Shown here: positions 11,001 to 24,205 of the stretch, in pieces
Numbering within the stretch: the first letter of the stretch is position 1
Layout: the number at the start of each line of letters is the position of its first letter
Assembly: GCF_963678975.1 (NCBI RefSeq)
Contig: NC_089273.1
Coordinates: 25,562,356 to 25,626,355, forward strand
Direction of reading: 5' to 3'
Origin: Dysidea avara
Lineage: Eukaryota; Porifera; Demospongiae; Dictyoceratida; Dysideidae
Length of the DNA stretch: 64,000 bases
Translations under genes and position numbers: made by a program
Notes under the pieces: model-generated
What the model saw: only the letters and a program-made list of their open reading frames with translations
Database searches by the model: none
Told to the model about the DNA's origin: nothing

Positions 11001-14000
11001 ACATAAAATTCATAGTGCTTTTAGATTTAGTACATAGACTGGTTATCAGCTAACTGGTTAGAGTGGCAAAGATTGCATTTAATGCATTTGCAAAATCAAG
11101 TCACCACTTGGTCTGGGATTCTTTCCTGCATTCTTCACATTTCAGCAACATGTTTCTGACTCCCTGTATTCACAGACTTTAAGCCTTCTCACAGGTCTCT
11201 AGTGGGATAGCATTCACGGAAAATAATTATTTCCCTAGCTATTGATCCAGAGTATAAATACGATCGGGCGGCCTGCAAAAATAGGGTTGCTTCTGATGCT
11301 CTATAAATAGAATTAGTAACCCATTTGCCAAATTAGCAGTCCAGCAATATTCCGTCATGATCCCAGCAATAGAGTGATACACTGATATTTATTACATATA
11401 AACTAGAATAACTGTACCTGCAGATAACATAGTTATTTCTAAAATGGTCAATGCAGGTGCGGCAGAAGCCCACAGTGCTTATGTATGTACAGTAAATGTA
11501 TACGGCCTCAAGTGACTTATAACCAACAACTTATTAAATTTTCACGGTGATTAAAACAGCTCCCTGATCATGACTGGCATTCACTTCACACATGTACTAT
11601 CAGCAGCACATTCAAGCTGTAGTTCTTATTTGAAGGAATGCTATAATTATAAAGGCTGTGATGTGTTAACTATGCAAGGGTAGTATAAACCACAATAGCC
11701 ACATGCAGCTATAAAGGTCAGCAGTAATATAACATAAAGAAACAGCAAAAATTCTATAATCAAGTACCATAATATTATACTGTATTAAGAGATGTGGTTT
11801 TAGTATGTGGAACCAATAAATGAAAAAGGACATGTATGTATGGTGCACACTATACAGAGCCAGGAGCTAACAGAGCTAACAACTGTGGAACAACTTCTAA
11901 CCACTTCAAACAGTTCTAAAACTATGTGATGCAGACATGTATAGGCTATGGTTAAACCCCCACACATTTAGCAGTAACAGTGATAATGCTAGTAGTAAGT
12001 AGTTTGATTAATCAAGTCATGTGATGAACACATGTGTATAGTTGGTGTGGTTTTAACATAGAATGTTTATGCTATAATGTTAACCTTGTTTCAGCACATG
12101 TGGGAGCAAGTTAGGGCATACATTAAGCCCACTTTCACAGTATGTGCTTCAAGTGACTCTTTTCAGGATTGTGAAAATGTTATTAGTCTGTGGGAATGAC
12201 CTATCTACATGAATAAATTAATTGATTTAATCCCATTATCCATTTGTTAATTCTCAACAACTGTGTCACTAGTTACATGTATTATCGGTATAGTCACCAG
12301 TAGACAACCCTGGTCTAGCAGGTATGTCATACTGTGTTTAATGTGCATTGTTATGTAACATGATTATTGTACATTGCTAATACTCTGTTGTACATCTATT
12401 TCAGTTCCTTTATTTGTGTTTATATGTACTCGTATTAAACATTTCGTGCATTTGATTAAAACCATAAATACTTTGTTGCCCCACTATAGCCACCTATAAA
12501 GTTATTAGCAAAACTTTGAACAACATCAATTGTAATTATTAAAGTGTCTACTGTACCTTTTAAATTGCATCCATCACTGTGTTAAGCTCAGTCAATTATT
12601 ATTTCTTCTGGTGATACAGAACTGTTGATAGGTGCTTATTAGTGTTAATAAGGTAAAGGCTTTATTCCGTGAACAGGCTTAATGTGTTACTTAACCTGTG
12701 ATTTTCCAGTTAAATACTCTCTTGTATTACAAACTCTTGGTACCATGGCCTATAGCCAAACCAATAATAATGAGAGCATCTTAGTGACCAAGTAGCTGTT
12801 AACATCTCAGCAGGATAATTTTATCCTCCCTTGTAACAATATGCATGAAAGTGGTTGTTGTATCACCATGAACACTTACACGCAAGCTTTCAGTATAGTT
12901 GTTGTCACATGTTTGCCTATTAGGCCACACCAACTTTATTATTAGTTTCTCATCTATCCCTTAACACAATTTGCTAACCACATCAGTGGCTTAAGCAACT
13001 TTGTAACTTATTAACTAGGTATAGAGCAGAATAAGAAGTTGCATTCTGAGTTAGCTACGTATCAATGATATAATAAACAAAACAAAACATCCACAATTCC
13101 ACACTGTTAGTTATTGGGTGGATGAGAATAAATTTATGCGGCCTTTTAGATATCTGTGCTTACAGATCAAACATGTAGATAAGTAGGTATGTGCCAACTA
13201 CAGTACATGACATGTGTGATTAAATTTTTGGTATGCAATGTGTCCTGTTGCAATGCATTTATATTATTACTGGAGTATACATGGTATATTATCATGCTAT
13301 GGTCAAGCAATTTCATTTGCTTCACAATACAAGTTACATAAAACAAATATTCTTTTCCAGCACTGAGATAGGACCTGTTGTGGTGTAACAGCAAGTATTT
13401 TTGGCCCACATACCCTGTTTTTGCAGGCACATAATTGTACAAATATCTCTGTAAGGCTTAAAATTATTCCCTTGTATAGGCATGTGGGTTATAAATGTAA
13501 AATAGGGATATAAAAGTATTATTGATATGCCGCAAAAAAATTTGATTTCAGAACATGACAATTACACAAGTCCTTTACCATCAGACAAGACCTCACAAAA
13601 CAGAAACCTTTAAACATTTATTTTAAAAATGACCCCCAAGATTTGGGAAGGAACCAGTATTAGAATTTTATGAGGCATGTCAGAGTATGTTCCAATAATC
13701 TCTCAGTGATGAACTTACATTCAAAATTCATGTATACAAGAACTGTTACACAATTATACACAGTGATTGGCTATTTGCTATAATTTTTTAGCCAGGTACT
13801 AACTACTCTGTTGATACGTCATGTATGCTCAGCTCTTGACTTGTACCAACAATATCACGGTTTTGTATAGGCATCTAATCATGTCTGTAATTTTCTTCTC
13901 ACAACTAAGTATAATTTTATTCTCACTATTGTGTTGTAGCCTACATGTGGGTGTACAAATGTACATCTTAAAGTAGTGGGTGTGTGACTAAATTTAGGAA

Positions 14001-14317
14001 AACATTGAAATTAACACTTGAATACATTGGAAGATACCATTGAAAATATGAACACATATTTCAATCCAGTATAGCCAACTTGGGATGGTCAACATATGGA
14101 AATTTTATATTTCACCGTGATGTAGCTCAGTAACTATACATGTGATCTTTAGTCCATTATAAGCTAGGCCATGCGCGGTGCAACCAGAGTTGTTACATGT
14201 GCATGTACTCATAACTGTAACCAGCTAGTATTGACAGACTCCATAAAAAGAACATTAACAGAAGCTGTGCAACACGATGCTGAGTTGTGTTATGTGGACT
14301 AATAGATGCACTACATT
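8041..14317. other. Long AT-rich intergenic stretch, no gene supported
   Basis: No protein family, RNA gene or TIR element is recognised. Small items: a 28-bp tandem duplication at about 8628-8685 (TTACGCCACCC-GCATGATAA twice), the dispersed repeat at 11097-11220, a diverged half of the TGTGACC/CAGGC MITE type near 13380-13440, and a segment at 13680-13860 resembling 39720-39900. All open frames here are 60-110 aa, with no motif, and lie in low-complexity AT-rich sequence. Confidence 0.5.
11097..11220 (+). repeat. Dispersed repeat, copy 2
   Basis: Counterpart of 851-965 in the same orientation, with an extra ~15-bp stretch (TGTATTCACAGACTTTAAGC region). No terminal structure seen. Confidence 0.6.
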
Positions 14318-14753
14318 TGTGACCGGATTTCACATAACAAGGCTTCCACACACACAAAATCAAACTTACGTTTTTACCAGAAATGGATTGCTGGCCTAAT
14401 ACACTATCATATTCCACACTGTACTTCCTTCAGGACTGGCAAGTCTGGTTTCTGTGGCAGCTTTCTTCCGACCCTGTCAAAGCCACAAGTGGGAGATTGG
14501 TGCCATTGAATGGCCATGTCTTTGTGATAATGGTGTGTAGTGAGCTGGTACTTCACAGAGAGCTCGCCAATAGTGTTCTCAGTCAATTTGGAGTGATTTG
14601 AGGGCCATGGGGAGCCCAAACTTGGCTTCTGGATTCCAATCGTCTTCTTGCTTCATTTTATACCCCTATATTAAGCCCACCCACCCCCACCCTCCTACCC
14701 ACCGCCCCCCACCCTCCCACCCACTGCCCCCCACCCTCCCACCCACTGCCCTC
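14318..14753 (+). mobile_element. TGTGACC-type MITE, left part (split by an LTR element)
   Basis: It begins TGTGACCGGATTTCACATAA and is collinear with the intact copy at 55779-56375 as far as the CCCACC-rich tract (14680-14758). The right part resumes at 24206 and ends at 24506 with TTTTGTCAAATTCAGTCACA. The two halves are separated by the Ty3/Gypsy element, which lies in the expanded C-rich tract. No coding. Confidence 0.8.
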
Positions 14754-14758
14754 CCACC

Positions 14759-14930
14759 TGTAATAGTATTAGTTCTATCACTAACTAGATTCTCATAGAT
14801 TAACTAGAGAGCACAAACTACACAACAACTCATAAAGCCTACTACAACAACTCTAAGGATGCATCATACATTATGTGGTTACATCACACCAATTACATAA
14901 TTACCATAGAAACCTAATGTGTCTACTACA
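14759..14930 (-). repeat. 3' LTR of the Ty3/Gypsy element
   Basis: 172 bp with TG...CA ends. It is nearly identical to 24035-24200. The purine-rich tract is immediately adjacent at 14931-14941. Confidence 0.9.
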
Positions 14931-15158
14931 TCTCCCTCCTTAAGTATGATGCATGCTACAAAATGTTTGTCATTGTTCACTCTCAACAAACCGTATAGGA
15001 GGTCTAGAAATTCTTCCACTTCTAGTCTGAACTACAGAAGGGTTTTCATCTGTAACAGTGATAAAAGTTTTGTCTGGAATTTCTATTGGTGTTGGTATTG
15101 GATTGTCAACACTTGAAGCTGTTTCTTGGTTGGCTAGAGGTATCAAATCTCTTCTGTT

Positions 15159-17493
15159 TCATCTGTAATAGTGGTAAGGTGTTTGGACCATATAGGATCT
15201 GTTGGATAGTTCTTCTGTGACTACACCTTCTGCTTCAATGTCAATTATCCAAACTGACTCTCCTTTTTGCAAGGGAATTAAATCCTTTGCACGATGTCGC
15301 TGATCAAAGTTGATTTTTTGTCTTTTTCTCATGGACTTCTCCTTTTTCCTCAGTTTGTTGGCATCTGGTAATTTTGGCTTTAACTGCTTTGGGAGTACTG
15401 GAATAGTAGTATGTAGCCGTCTCCCCATCAGTAGTTCAGCTGGACTATAACCATTCTCTAAAGGAGTAGAACAGTAAGCAAGCATTGCTAAATATGGGTC
15501 ATCGCTTTTGTTTAACAGACCTTTTACTGTTCTGACAGCTCTTTCTGCTGCACCATTGGCTTGAGGGTATTTTGGGCTGCTTGTAACAAGTGTAAAACCG
15601 TATTGCTCAGAAAATGACTTGAACAATGCTGCTGAATATTGTGGACCATTATCTGAAACGACAGTTTCAGGAATGCCATGACGAGCAAATATTGACTTAA
15701 GATGTTGTACTATGTTTTGTGATGTCATGGAAGACAACTTGGCAACCTCAATGTAACGAGAATAGTAATCTATGACTAGTAAATAGCTAGAATTTCTCCA
15801 TTCAAAAATGTCAGTCCCTACTTTCTCCCATGGTCTATTTGGAAATGGTGATGGCAACAATGGTTCCACATGGTTCAATCTGTGCTTAGAGCAAACAATA
15901 CACTTTGAAACTTTTTCTTCAATGTCCTTCTTTATGCCTGGCCACCACACGGAATCTTTAGCTCGCTGTTGGCATTTTGTCAAGCCTTGATGACCAGAAT
16001 GTAATTTTTCAATAATCTCAGGACGGAGAGAGGAAGGAATAATCAGTCGATTGCCTCTTAGGAGAATACCATTGTTAACACTCAGCTCATTTTTAACAGG
16101 AATGTAGTACTTCAGCATACCATTCAGGTGTTTTCTGGCTGGCCACCCATTTTGACAGTATACTTTAAGTTTCTTACAGGTTTCATCCTGTTCTTGGAGA
16201 CATTTGATCTCCTGTAGCCGCTTTGTAGCAGCTGGAAGACGATACATAAGCATTTACCTCTTTATGAAAGGCTTCTGCAGTGTGGTCTTCAGTCAGAACT
16301 GGTGCTCTGGAAAGAGTGTCTGCTGTGCAAATATCTTTTCCAGGAACATGATAAATTGAGTAACTAAATCTCATCAGGCGTAGTCTAAAACGTTGTACTC
16401 TTATTGGCATTTCGTCAAGGCTCTTTGTAGATAGCAGTGGAACAAGAGGTTTGTGGTCCGTTTCCAATTTGAAGTGTATACCCAACAAATACTGTTGAAA
16501 TCTTTCACAAGCCCAGGTTGCAGCAAGGGCTTCTTTTTCAATTTGGGCATAGTTCTGTTCAGCTGCACTTAATGCTCAAGAAATATATGCAACTGGACGA
16601 AGGCTGCAATTTTTCTGCTGCTGTCATAAAACGGCTCCCAGTCCATATGCTGAAGCATCGGCAGAAACAATGGTTTCTAGAGTTAGATCATACATTGCGA
16701 GAACTTCACTGGATGTGATAGCATTTTTGAGACTTGTAAAAGCTCTGTCTTGTGCTTCTCCCCATACCCACTGAGTTTTAGTACTAAGGAGTTCTTGCAA
16801 GGGCTGAGTCTTGTCAGTTATATGTGGAGAAAATTTGCTTAGTTGATTAAGCATACCAAGAAATCGACGAAGTTCAGTGAGGTTACTTGGTGGTTTCATG
16901 TCACAAATTACATGGATTTTGTTTTGATCAAGCTGAATTCCTTCACTGTTTACAGTTTGGCCTAGGAAACTGATGCTGGTAGCACCGAAAATGCATTTCT
17001 CTTTGCTAAGTGTAAGGCCTGCTTCACTTATTCTTCTGAGAGTTGCTTTGAGACACTGATCATGTTCCTGTTCTGTTTTGCCATAAACTAAAACGTCATC
17101 AATTAGACAGATAACTCCCTCAAGATCTGACAAAATACCACTCATCTTTCGTTGGAAATGTTCAGGTGCAGAGGTTATTCCAAATGGAAGACGATTAAAG
17201 GCATATCTCCCAAATGGAGTAATAAATGTTATCAGTTTTGAGGATTCAGGTGTTAATTCAATTTGCCAGAAACCAGAATTAGCGTCAAGTTTTGAAAAAT
17301 ACTTTGCATCTCCAACTTGAGCTAACGTCTGTTCTACAGATGGCAAGATGTGACGCTCACGGCAAACACTTGTGTTAAGTTTTGTCAGGTCAACACAGAT
17401 TCGAACTTTGCCATTGGGTTTTGGAACAACAACAATCGGAGAACACCATTCTGTGGGCTCTTCAATCTTTGAAATCACCCCAAGTGCTTCCAT
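15159..17493 (-). mobile_element. Fossil pol region: RT, RNase H, integrase
   Basis: RT motifs include YFSKLDANSGFWQIEL and CLIDDVLVYG. RNase H shows SADASAYGLGAVL. The integrase shows an HHCC-type zinc region (HSGHQGLTKC...CIVC) and a DDE-type core (GTDIFEW, SDNGPQYS, ANGAAERAV). Family order is Ty3/Gypsy. The region is broken as a coding unit. Confidence 0.9.
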
Positions 17494-17538
17494 TCTTTGG
17501 AGCTCTTCTTTAACTTTAGGTAGCAGTGGTATTGCTAT

Positions 17539-18855
17539 TCAACGTGGGGCATTTAGGGCAAATGGCTTAGCATCATTTCTGAGTTTGATCTGGTAACTGT
17601 CTTGAAGCTTGCCTAGTCCTGTAAATAATTGTGGGAACTGAATGAAAATATCACTGGCTTGTACTGGCTCAACAAATGACAGAATCTGTAGGGCTTCAAT
17701 GGCAGGACTTCCTAACAAAGCTTTGTGTAAGTCTTCTATCACATAGACTGTTTGCTGGATTGATCTGTGGTTTCTTTCAAGGTAGCCCTCAAACTTCCCT
17801 TTGACTTTCAGTACATGTTGGCCTGGACCACTGAGTGTTCTGTCTGCTGGTGACAATGGACCATCTCTGCTTCTAGAGTATTCTGTGTTGGGAATAACTG
17901 TCACATCTGCTCCTGTGTCAATTTTAAACTGAACTGCTTGATCATTCAATGTCAGCTCTATCACCCATGGGTTGCTTTTATTTTCATGAATCATTCCTAG
18001 AAAGGAATTATCATCTGATTCTTCAGCTGATTTTGATGTCACTAGAGAATCTACACCATCTTGAATTTCTGTTGTTTCAGCTAGTTGGTCAATGGCACTT
18101 TTACTTCTACAAAATGCTTTGAAGTGGCCTTTCTTTTTACAGTTGTGGCAAATGGCTTCACTTGCTGGGCAGTAAGCTCTACCATGTGATGGAGTTTGGC
18201 CACACCTGGAGCAATTGTTAGGCCTTCCTGGTGGATTTTGTGGTCTTGAAGAATCCTTACTGTGGTGGGAGTATGGTTGCTTCTTCACCAGTTCAATTTG
18301 TGCTTCTCTTAGCAAGTCATTTCTCACTGTTCTCTGTTGCAGTTTTATGGATTCGCTCTGTCAAGCCATCGCTGTGGCTTTTTCTAAGGTAAGCTTACTA
18401 TCCATCTGCAGTTTTTCTGACAGCTGGCTGTCTCTGATACCAACAACTATTCTGTCTCTGACCATTTGATCATGTAACTATCCATAATCACAATGTTCTG
18501 CCAAGGAATAGAGATCATTTATGAAGTCATCAACGGGCTCGCCTTCTTGCTGCACTCTTCTGTTAAATTTGGCATGCTCAAAGATAACATTGCAGCGCTT
18601 AACAAAGTGAGAGTCAAACTTGACTTTTACTGTATCGTACACTTTTGCCTGCTCTTCACTGAGGTTAAATGACTGGAAAATATAATCAGCCTTTGCACCC
18701 ATAGAGTACACAAGAGTATTTACTTGGTTTACCTCTGACTTTGAGGATAGGCCAGAAGCTACTCGAAATCTCTCAAATCTGCAAATCCACTGGGGCCATT
18801 CTTCAGGTCTCTTGAAGTTGAATGGTTTAATTGGCTTAATCTGGTAGGATGCCAT
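17539..18855 (-). mobile_element. Fossil gag and protease region
   Basis: Gag begins near 18855 (MASYQIKPIKPFNFKRPEEW) and carries two CCHC-like knuckles (CSRCGQTPSHGRAYC and CHNCKKKGHFKAFC). The aspartic protease follows with FKIDTGADVTVIP near 17920. It belongs to the same element as the pol region and is likewise not intact. Confidence 0.85.
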
Positions 18856-19699
18856 AACTGGTAACAAGGTTCTCAATTTCTGACACCATGTAATCAAGAC
18901 ACACGATAGTGTGTCGTGCGGCCCAAGAAGCCGGCGCGCCACACCGTGAGTATATTGACAGGAAGAACGAAAACGTCATTTTCACACCTTTGTATCTCGG
19001 TGATCACTTATCTGATTGGAACCAAATTTACTACGCAGTTGCCCGCCAGCCAAGGGAGTCTACATTCCAAATTTGAAGGAAATCGCTCCAGCCATTTCCG
19101 AGATACGAGCTTCCAAAGTTTCGTTTTTTTTTCTTCGTTTTTTTTTTCTTCTTCTTCGTCTTTTCGCACACTTGCAAAAATTGCTGTAACAAGCAAACGC
19201 GTACTCCGATCGCCTTGAAATTTGACACACATAAAGGGAGTCCAAAGGCGAATCCTAGCATCAAATTTGGTACAAATCCGATGAATGGTTCAGGAGTTAT
19301 GACCGATTATTCGCGTAAAACAAGATCGATTTGTTGTCACGCCTACAGGGTAAACCGCTTCATGGAATGAGTTGAAATTGCTATGTAGATGGAGTAACCA
19401 TCGTAGGAGTGCCTTTCGGTGGTTTGAAAGGAATCGAGATAAAGACCACGGAGATATGACACAAAACCCAACCTGTGTCACAATTACGCGATTGATTTTT
19501 ATGAATAAAAAGTATTAGTTTTCACGCCTACTAGGCAAACCGCTTAGAGCAATGAGCTGAAAATCGGTGTATAGCTGGAATAATCTTCATAGAAAGTCCT
19601 TGCAGTAGTACAGAAGAATCGAATTACAAATCACTGAGTTATGATTCGAAAGCCAACTCCGTGTAGCAAATGCGAGATCGAGATACTCTAGTAGAACAG

Positions 19700-22600
19700 T
19701 CACCCTAATAGAGCATTCGGCTAATTTATTTACTCCATTATAGAATTTTATTACATCACAAGTTATTCTGTAGGGAGTTCAGCTGCAAACAGTTAATCTT
19801 ATAGACAGTTCGGCAAGAAGACAGTCACCATGTGGAGAGTTAAGCAAATATATCACTATAGAAATTCAGAACATTACAAGTCACCCTGAAGAAAGTTCAG
19901 CTATAAACAAGTCATGCTCTGTGTAGAGAATTCAGCTACAATTAAGTCACTCTCTAGAGAATTCAGTTACACAGAATTCAGCTACACACAGGTCACTGTG
20001 GAGAGAGTTCAGCTACAAACAAATTACCCTTTAGAGTGATCAGCTACAAACAAGCCACTTTGCAGGGTGTTCAGCTGCAACAAATCAACCTTTAGAGCAA
20101 TCAGCAATGAACAAATCAACACAAATCTACCTGTAGAGAGATCAGCTAGAAACAAATCACCCTAAAGAGAGTTCAGCTACAAAAAATCACCCTGTAGAGA
20201 CATCAGCTAGAAACTAGACACAATGTAAGGAGTTCAGCTACAAGCAATCACCCTGTAGAGAGTTCAGCTAAAACAAATCAACCTACAGAGAGATCAGCTA
20301 CAAACAAATCACCTTATAGAGAGTTCAGCTACAAACAAATTACTCTATAGAGAGATCGGCTACAAACAAATCAACCTGCAGAGAGATCAGCTACACACAA
20401 ATCAACATGTAGAGAGATCAACTACAAACAAATCACCCTGTAGAGAGATCAGCTAGAAACTACACACAATGTAAGGAGTTCAGCTACAAATAAATCACCG
20501 TGTAGAGAGTTCAGCTAAAACAAATCAACCTGCAGAGAGATCAGCTACACACAAATCAACTTGTAGAGAGATCAGCTACAAACAAATCACCCTGTAGAGA
20601 GATCAGCTAGAAACTACACACAATGTAAGGAGTTCAGCTACAAACAAATCACCCTGAAGAGAGGTCAGCTACAAAAAATCACCCTGTAGAGAGATCAGCT
20701 AGAAACAAATCACCCTGAAAAGAAGTCAGCTACAAAAAAATCACCCTGTAGAGAGATCAGCTACAAACAAATTGCCCTGTAGAGAGATCAGCTACAAGCA
20801 AAACACCCTGTAGAGAGTTCAGCAACAAAGAAACCACCAAGTAGAGAGTTCAGCTACAAACAAATTACCCTGTAGAGAGATCGGCTACAAACAAATCAGC
20901 CTGTAGAGAGTTCAGCTAAAACAAATCAACCTGCAGAGAGATCAACTACAAACAAATCACCTTATAGAGAGTTCAGCTACAAACAAATTACCCTATAGAG
21001 AGATCGGCTACAAACAATCAACCTGCAGAGAGATCAGCTACACACAAATCAACTTGTAGAGAGATCAACTACAAACAAATCACGCTGTAGAGAGATCAGC
21101 TAGAAACTACGCACAATGTAAGGAGTTCAGCTACAAATAAATCACCCTGTAGAGAGTTCAGCTAAAACAAATCAACCTGCAGAGAGATCAGCTACAAACA
21201 AATCACCTTTTAGACAGTTCAGCTACAAATAAATTACCTTGTAGAGAGATCGGCTACAAACAAATCAACCTGCAGAGAGATCAGCTACACACAATTCAAC
21301 TTGTAGAGAGATCAGCTACAAACAAATCACCCTGTAGAGAGATCAGCTAGAAACTATACACAATGTAAGGAGTTCAGCTACAAGCAAATCACCGTGTAGA
21401 GAGTTCAGCTACAAACAAACCAACCTGTAGAGCGATCAGCTAGAAACAAATCACCCTGAAGAGAGGTCAACTACAAAAAAATCACCCTGTAGAGAGATCA
21501 GCTAGAAACAAATCACCCTGAAGAGAGGTCAGCTACAAACAAAACACTTTGCAGAGAATTCAGCTACAAACAAATCAGCTTGTAGAGAGATCAGTTACAC
21601 ACAAATCAACCTGTAGAGAGATAAGCTAGAAACAAATCACCCTGTAGAGAGTAGCTACAAGCAAAACACCCTGTAGAGAGTTCAGCAACAAGGAAACCAC
21701 CATGTAGAGAGTTCAGCTGCAAACAAATCACCTTATAGAGTTCAGCTACAAACAAATCACCCTGTAGAGAGATCAGCTAGAAACTAGACACAATGTAAGG
21801 AGTTCAGCTATAAGCAAATCACCCTTTAGTGAGTTCAGCTACAAAACATCAACCTGCAGTGAGATCACCTACAAAAAAGCACGTGCACCTTGTACAGAGT
21901 TCAGCTACAAACAAATTACCCTGTAGAGAGATCGGCTACAAACAAATCAACCAGTAGAAAGATCAGCTACACACAAATCAACTTGTAGAGAGATCAGCTA
22001 CAAACAAATCACCCTGTAGAGAGATCAGCTAGAAACTAGACACAATGTAAGGAGTTCAGCTACACAAGTAAATCACCCTGTAGAGAGTTCAGCTAAAACA
22101 AATCAACCTGCAGAGAGATCAGCTACAAATAAATCACTTTACAGACAGTTCAGCTACAAACAAATTACCTTGTAGAGAGATCGGCTGCAAATTAATCAAC
22201 CTGCAGATAGATCAGCTACAGACAAATCAACTTGTAGAGAGATCAGCTACAAACAAATCACCCTGTAGAGAGATCAGCTAGAAACTAGATACAATGCAAG
22301 GAGTTCAGCTACAAGCAAAATCACCCTTTAGTGAGTTCAGCTACAAACAAATCAACCTGCAGTGAGATCACCCACAAAAACGCACTTGTACAGAGTTCAG
22401 TTACAAACAAATCACCCTGTAGAGAGATCAGGTAGAAGAATTCACCTTGTAGAGAGTTCAGCAACAAAGAAACCACCATGTAGAGAGTTCAGCTGCAAAC
22501 AAATCACCCGGTAGAAAGATCAGCTAGAAGAAGTTACCTTGTAGAGAGTTCAGTTACAAAGGACCATCATATAGAGAGTTCAGCTACAAAGAAATTACCC

Positions 22601-23470
22601 CGTAGAGAGTTCAGCTAGAAGAAGTCACCTTGTAAAGAGTTCAGCTACAAAGAAACCATCATGTACAGAGTTCAGCTACAAAGAAACCACCTGCACAGAA
22701 TTCAGCTACAAACAAATTACCCTGTATAGAGATCAGCTAGAAGAAGTTACCTTGTAGATAGTTCAGCTACAACAATTCACCCTGTAGAAAGATCAGCTAG
22801 AAGAAGTCACCTTGTAGAGTGTTCAGTTACAAAGAAACCATCATGTAGAGAGTTCAGCTGCAAACAAATCACTCTGTAGAGAGTTCAGCTACAAAGAAAC
22901 CGCCATGTAGAGAGTTCAGCCTCATACAAACCACCTTGTAGAGAATTCAACTACAACAAATCACCCTGTAGAGAAGAAGTTACCTTGTAGAGAGTTCAGC
23001 TACAAAGAAACCTTCATGTAGGGAGTTCAGCTACAAAGAAACCACCATGTAGAGAGTTTAGCTGCAAACAAATCACCTGTAGAGAGTTCAGCTAGAAAAA
23101 AATCACCCCGTAGAGAGATCAGCTGGACGAAGTCACCTTGTAGAGAGTTCAGCTACAAAGAAACCATCATGTAGAGAGTTCAGCTGCAAACAAATCACCT
23201 TGCAGAGAGTTCAGCTACAAAAAAATCACCCTGTAGAGAGTTCAGCTAGACGAAGTCACCTTATAGAGAGTTCAGCTACAAAGAAACCATCATGTAGAGA
23301 GTTCGGCTACAAAGACACCACCATGTAGAGAGTTTAGCTGCAAACAAATCACCTGTAGAGAGTTCAGCTAGAAACAAAATACCCTGTAGAGAGACCAGCT
23401 AGAAGAGGTTACCTTGTAGAGAGTTCAGCTATAAAGAAACCATCCTGTATATAGTTCAGCTACATTTCAA
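19700..23470 (+). repeat. ~31-bp tandem array, copy 2 (about 120 units) with higher-order structure
   Basis: The same unit as copy 1. A variant unit with AAACTA-ACACAATGTAAGG recurs at about 20209, 20457, 20611, 21104, 21351, 21781, 22033 and 22282. Four of the gaps are close to 248 bp (eight units) or twice that, so a higher-order repeat has been amplified between about 20.2 and 22.4 kb. The right part (22.4-23.4 kb) uses the AGAAGAAGTCACC and AAGAAACCACCA variants common in copy 1. Confidence 0.93.
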
Positions 23471-23709
23471 GTCACCCAGTAGAGAGATCAGCTGCAAAAA
23501 AATATCCTGTGGGGAATAATCAGCATGTAATAAATATATGTATATAATTTGTATAATTACTAATAAAATCAAAAATAATTGAAGTACTAAAATTCTTCTT
23601 TAAGTTCTTTTCTTCATCCTGTAGTAAAGAAAAAAAACACATGGGTTAAAAAAGCCCCAAAGCCAGCCATAGGCCGGCTTTGCAGTATACAAATACAAAA
23701 AGAAGTGAT

Positions 23710-24034
23710 ATCTAATCAAAAACAGCCAAGCTGTAAAAAAAGGTGCGGCCCCCAAAAAAGGCCATGGTGAAAAAAGATGTGAAATCCAAGGTGGCGGCCA
23801 AGAAATGGCTGTGATGGTAGGTTAATGGTTACATTTTAATAACGACAATTCAGGTGAATTTTGTGCCGCTTGGTCTTGGCACCAAATTCACCTGAATTGT
23901 TGTTATTAAAATGTAACCATTAACCTACCATCACAGCCATTTCTTGGCCGCCACCTTGGATTTCACATCTTTTTTCACCATGGCCTTTTTGGGGGCCGCA
24001 CCTTTTTTTACAGCTTGGCTGTTTTTGATTAGAT
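23710..24034. repeat. Terminal fold-back module of composite element, copy 2
   Basis: A near-perfect palindrome of 325 bp. ATCTAATCAAAAACAGCCAA at the left matches the reverse complement of the right end, and the centre lies near 23873. It is more symmetrical than copy 1, as expected for the younger insertion. Confidence 0.88.
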
Positions 24035-24200
24035 AGTATTTGCTCTATCACTAACTAGATTCTCATAGATTAACTAGAGAGCACAAACTACACAACAACT
24101 CATAAAGCCTACTACAACAACTCTAAGGATGCATCATACATTATGTGGTTACATCACACCAATTACATAATTACCATAGAAACCTAATGTGTCTACTACA
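24035..24200 (-). repeat. 5' LTR of the Ty3/Gypsy element (main part)
   Basis: It matches 14765-14930 with two differences. The last six bases of the LTR lie on the far side of the composite insertion at 18888-18893. Confidence 0.88.
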
Positions 24201-24205
24201 CCACC

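Larger units (their letters stand above)
18894..24034 (+). mobile_element. Composite element with internal 31-bp minisatellite, copy 2
   Basis: Same order as copy 1: TCAAGACACACGATAGTGTG terminus, left block (18925-19680), tandem array (19700-23470), hairpin (23652-23686), fold-back module (23710-24034). It is 5.1 kb against 3.5 kb, the difference being array length. It lies between the TGTAAT end and the rest of the 5' LTR, so it is younger than the retrotransposon, which is itself young. The left blocks of the two copies have many substitutions and no shared open frame, so the block is probably not coding. Confidence 0.8.
14759..24200 (-). mobile_element. Ty3/Gypsy LTR retrotransposon, fossil, with a composite element in its 5' LTR
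   Basis: Minus-strand element with 172-bp LTRs (TGTAGTAGACAC...ACTATTACA when read on its own strand), a purine-rich tract AAGGAGGGAGA before the 3' LTR, a TGGTGTCAGAA primer-site-like word after the 5' LTR, and a 5-bp target duplication CCACC (14754-14758 and 24201-24205). Order gag-PR-RT-RNaseH-IN marks Ty3/Gypsy. The LTRs differ at about 2 of some 166 comparable positions, so insertion is recent. The coding part is broken, with a few breaks, and the 5' LTR is interrupted by the composite element at 18894-24034. It is treated as a fossil. Confidence 0.9.

Noticed and set aside
3490-23470. Tandem arrays considered as CRISPR-like
   Set aside because: Units are contiguous, of 29-31 bp, with no unique spacers and no cas genes; this is a eukaryotic minisatellite.
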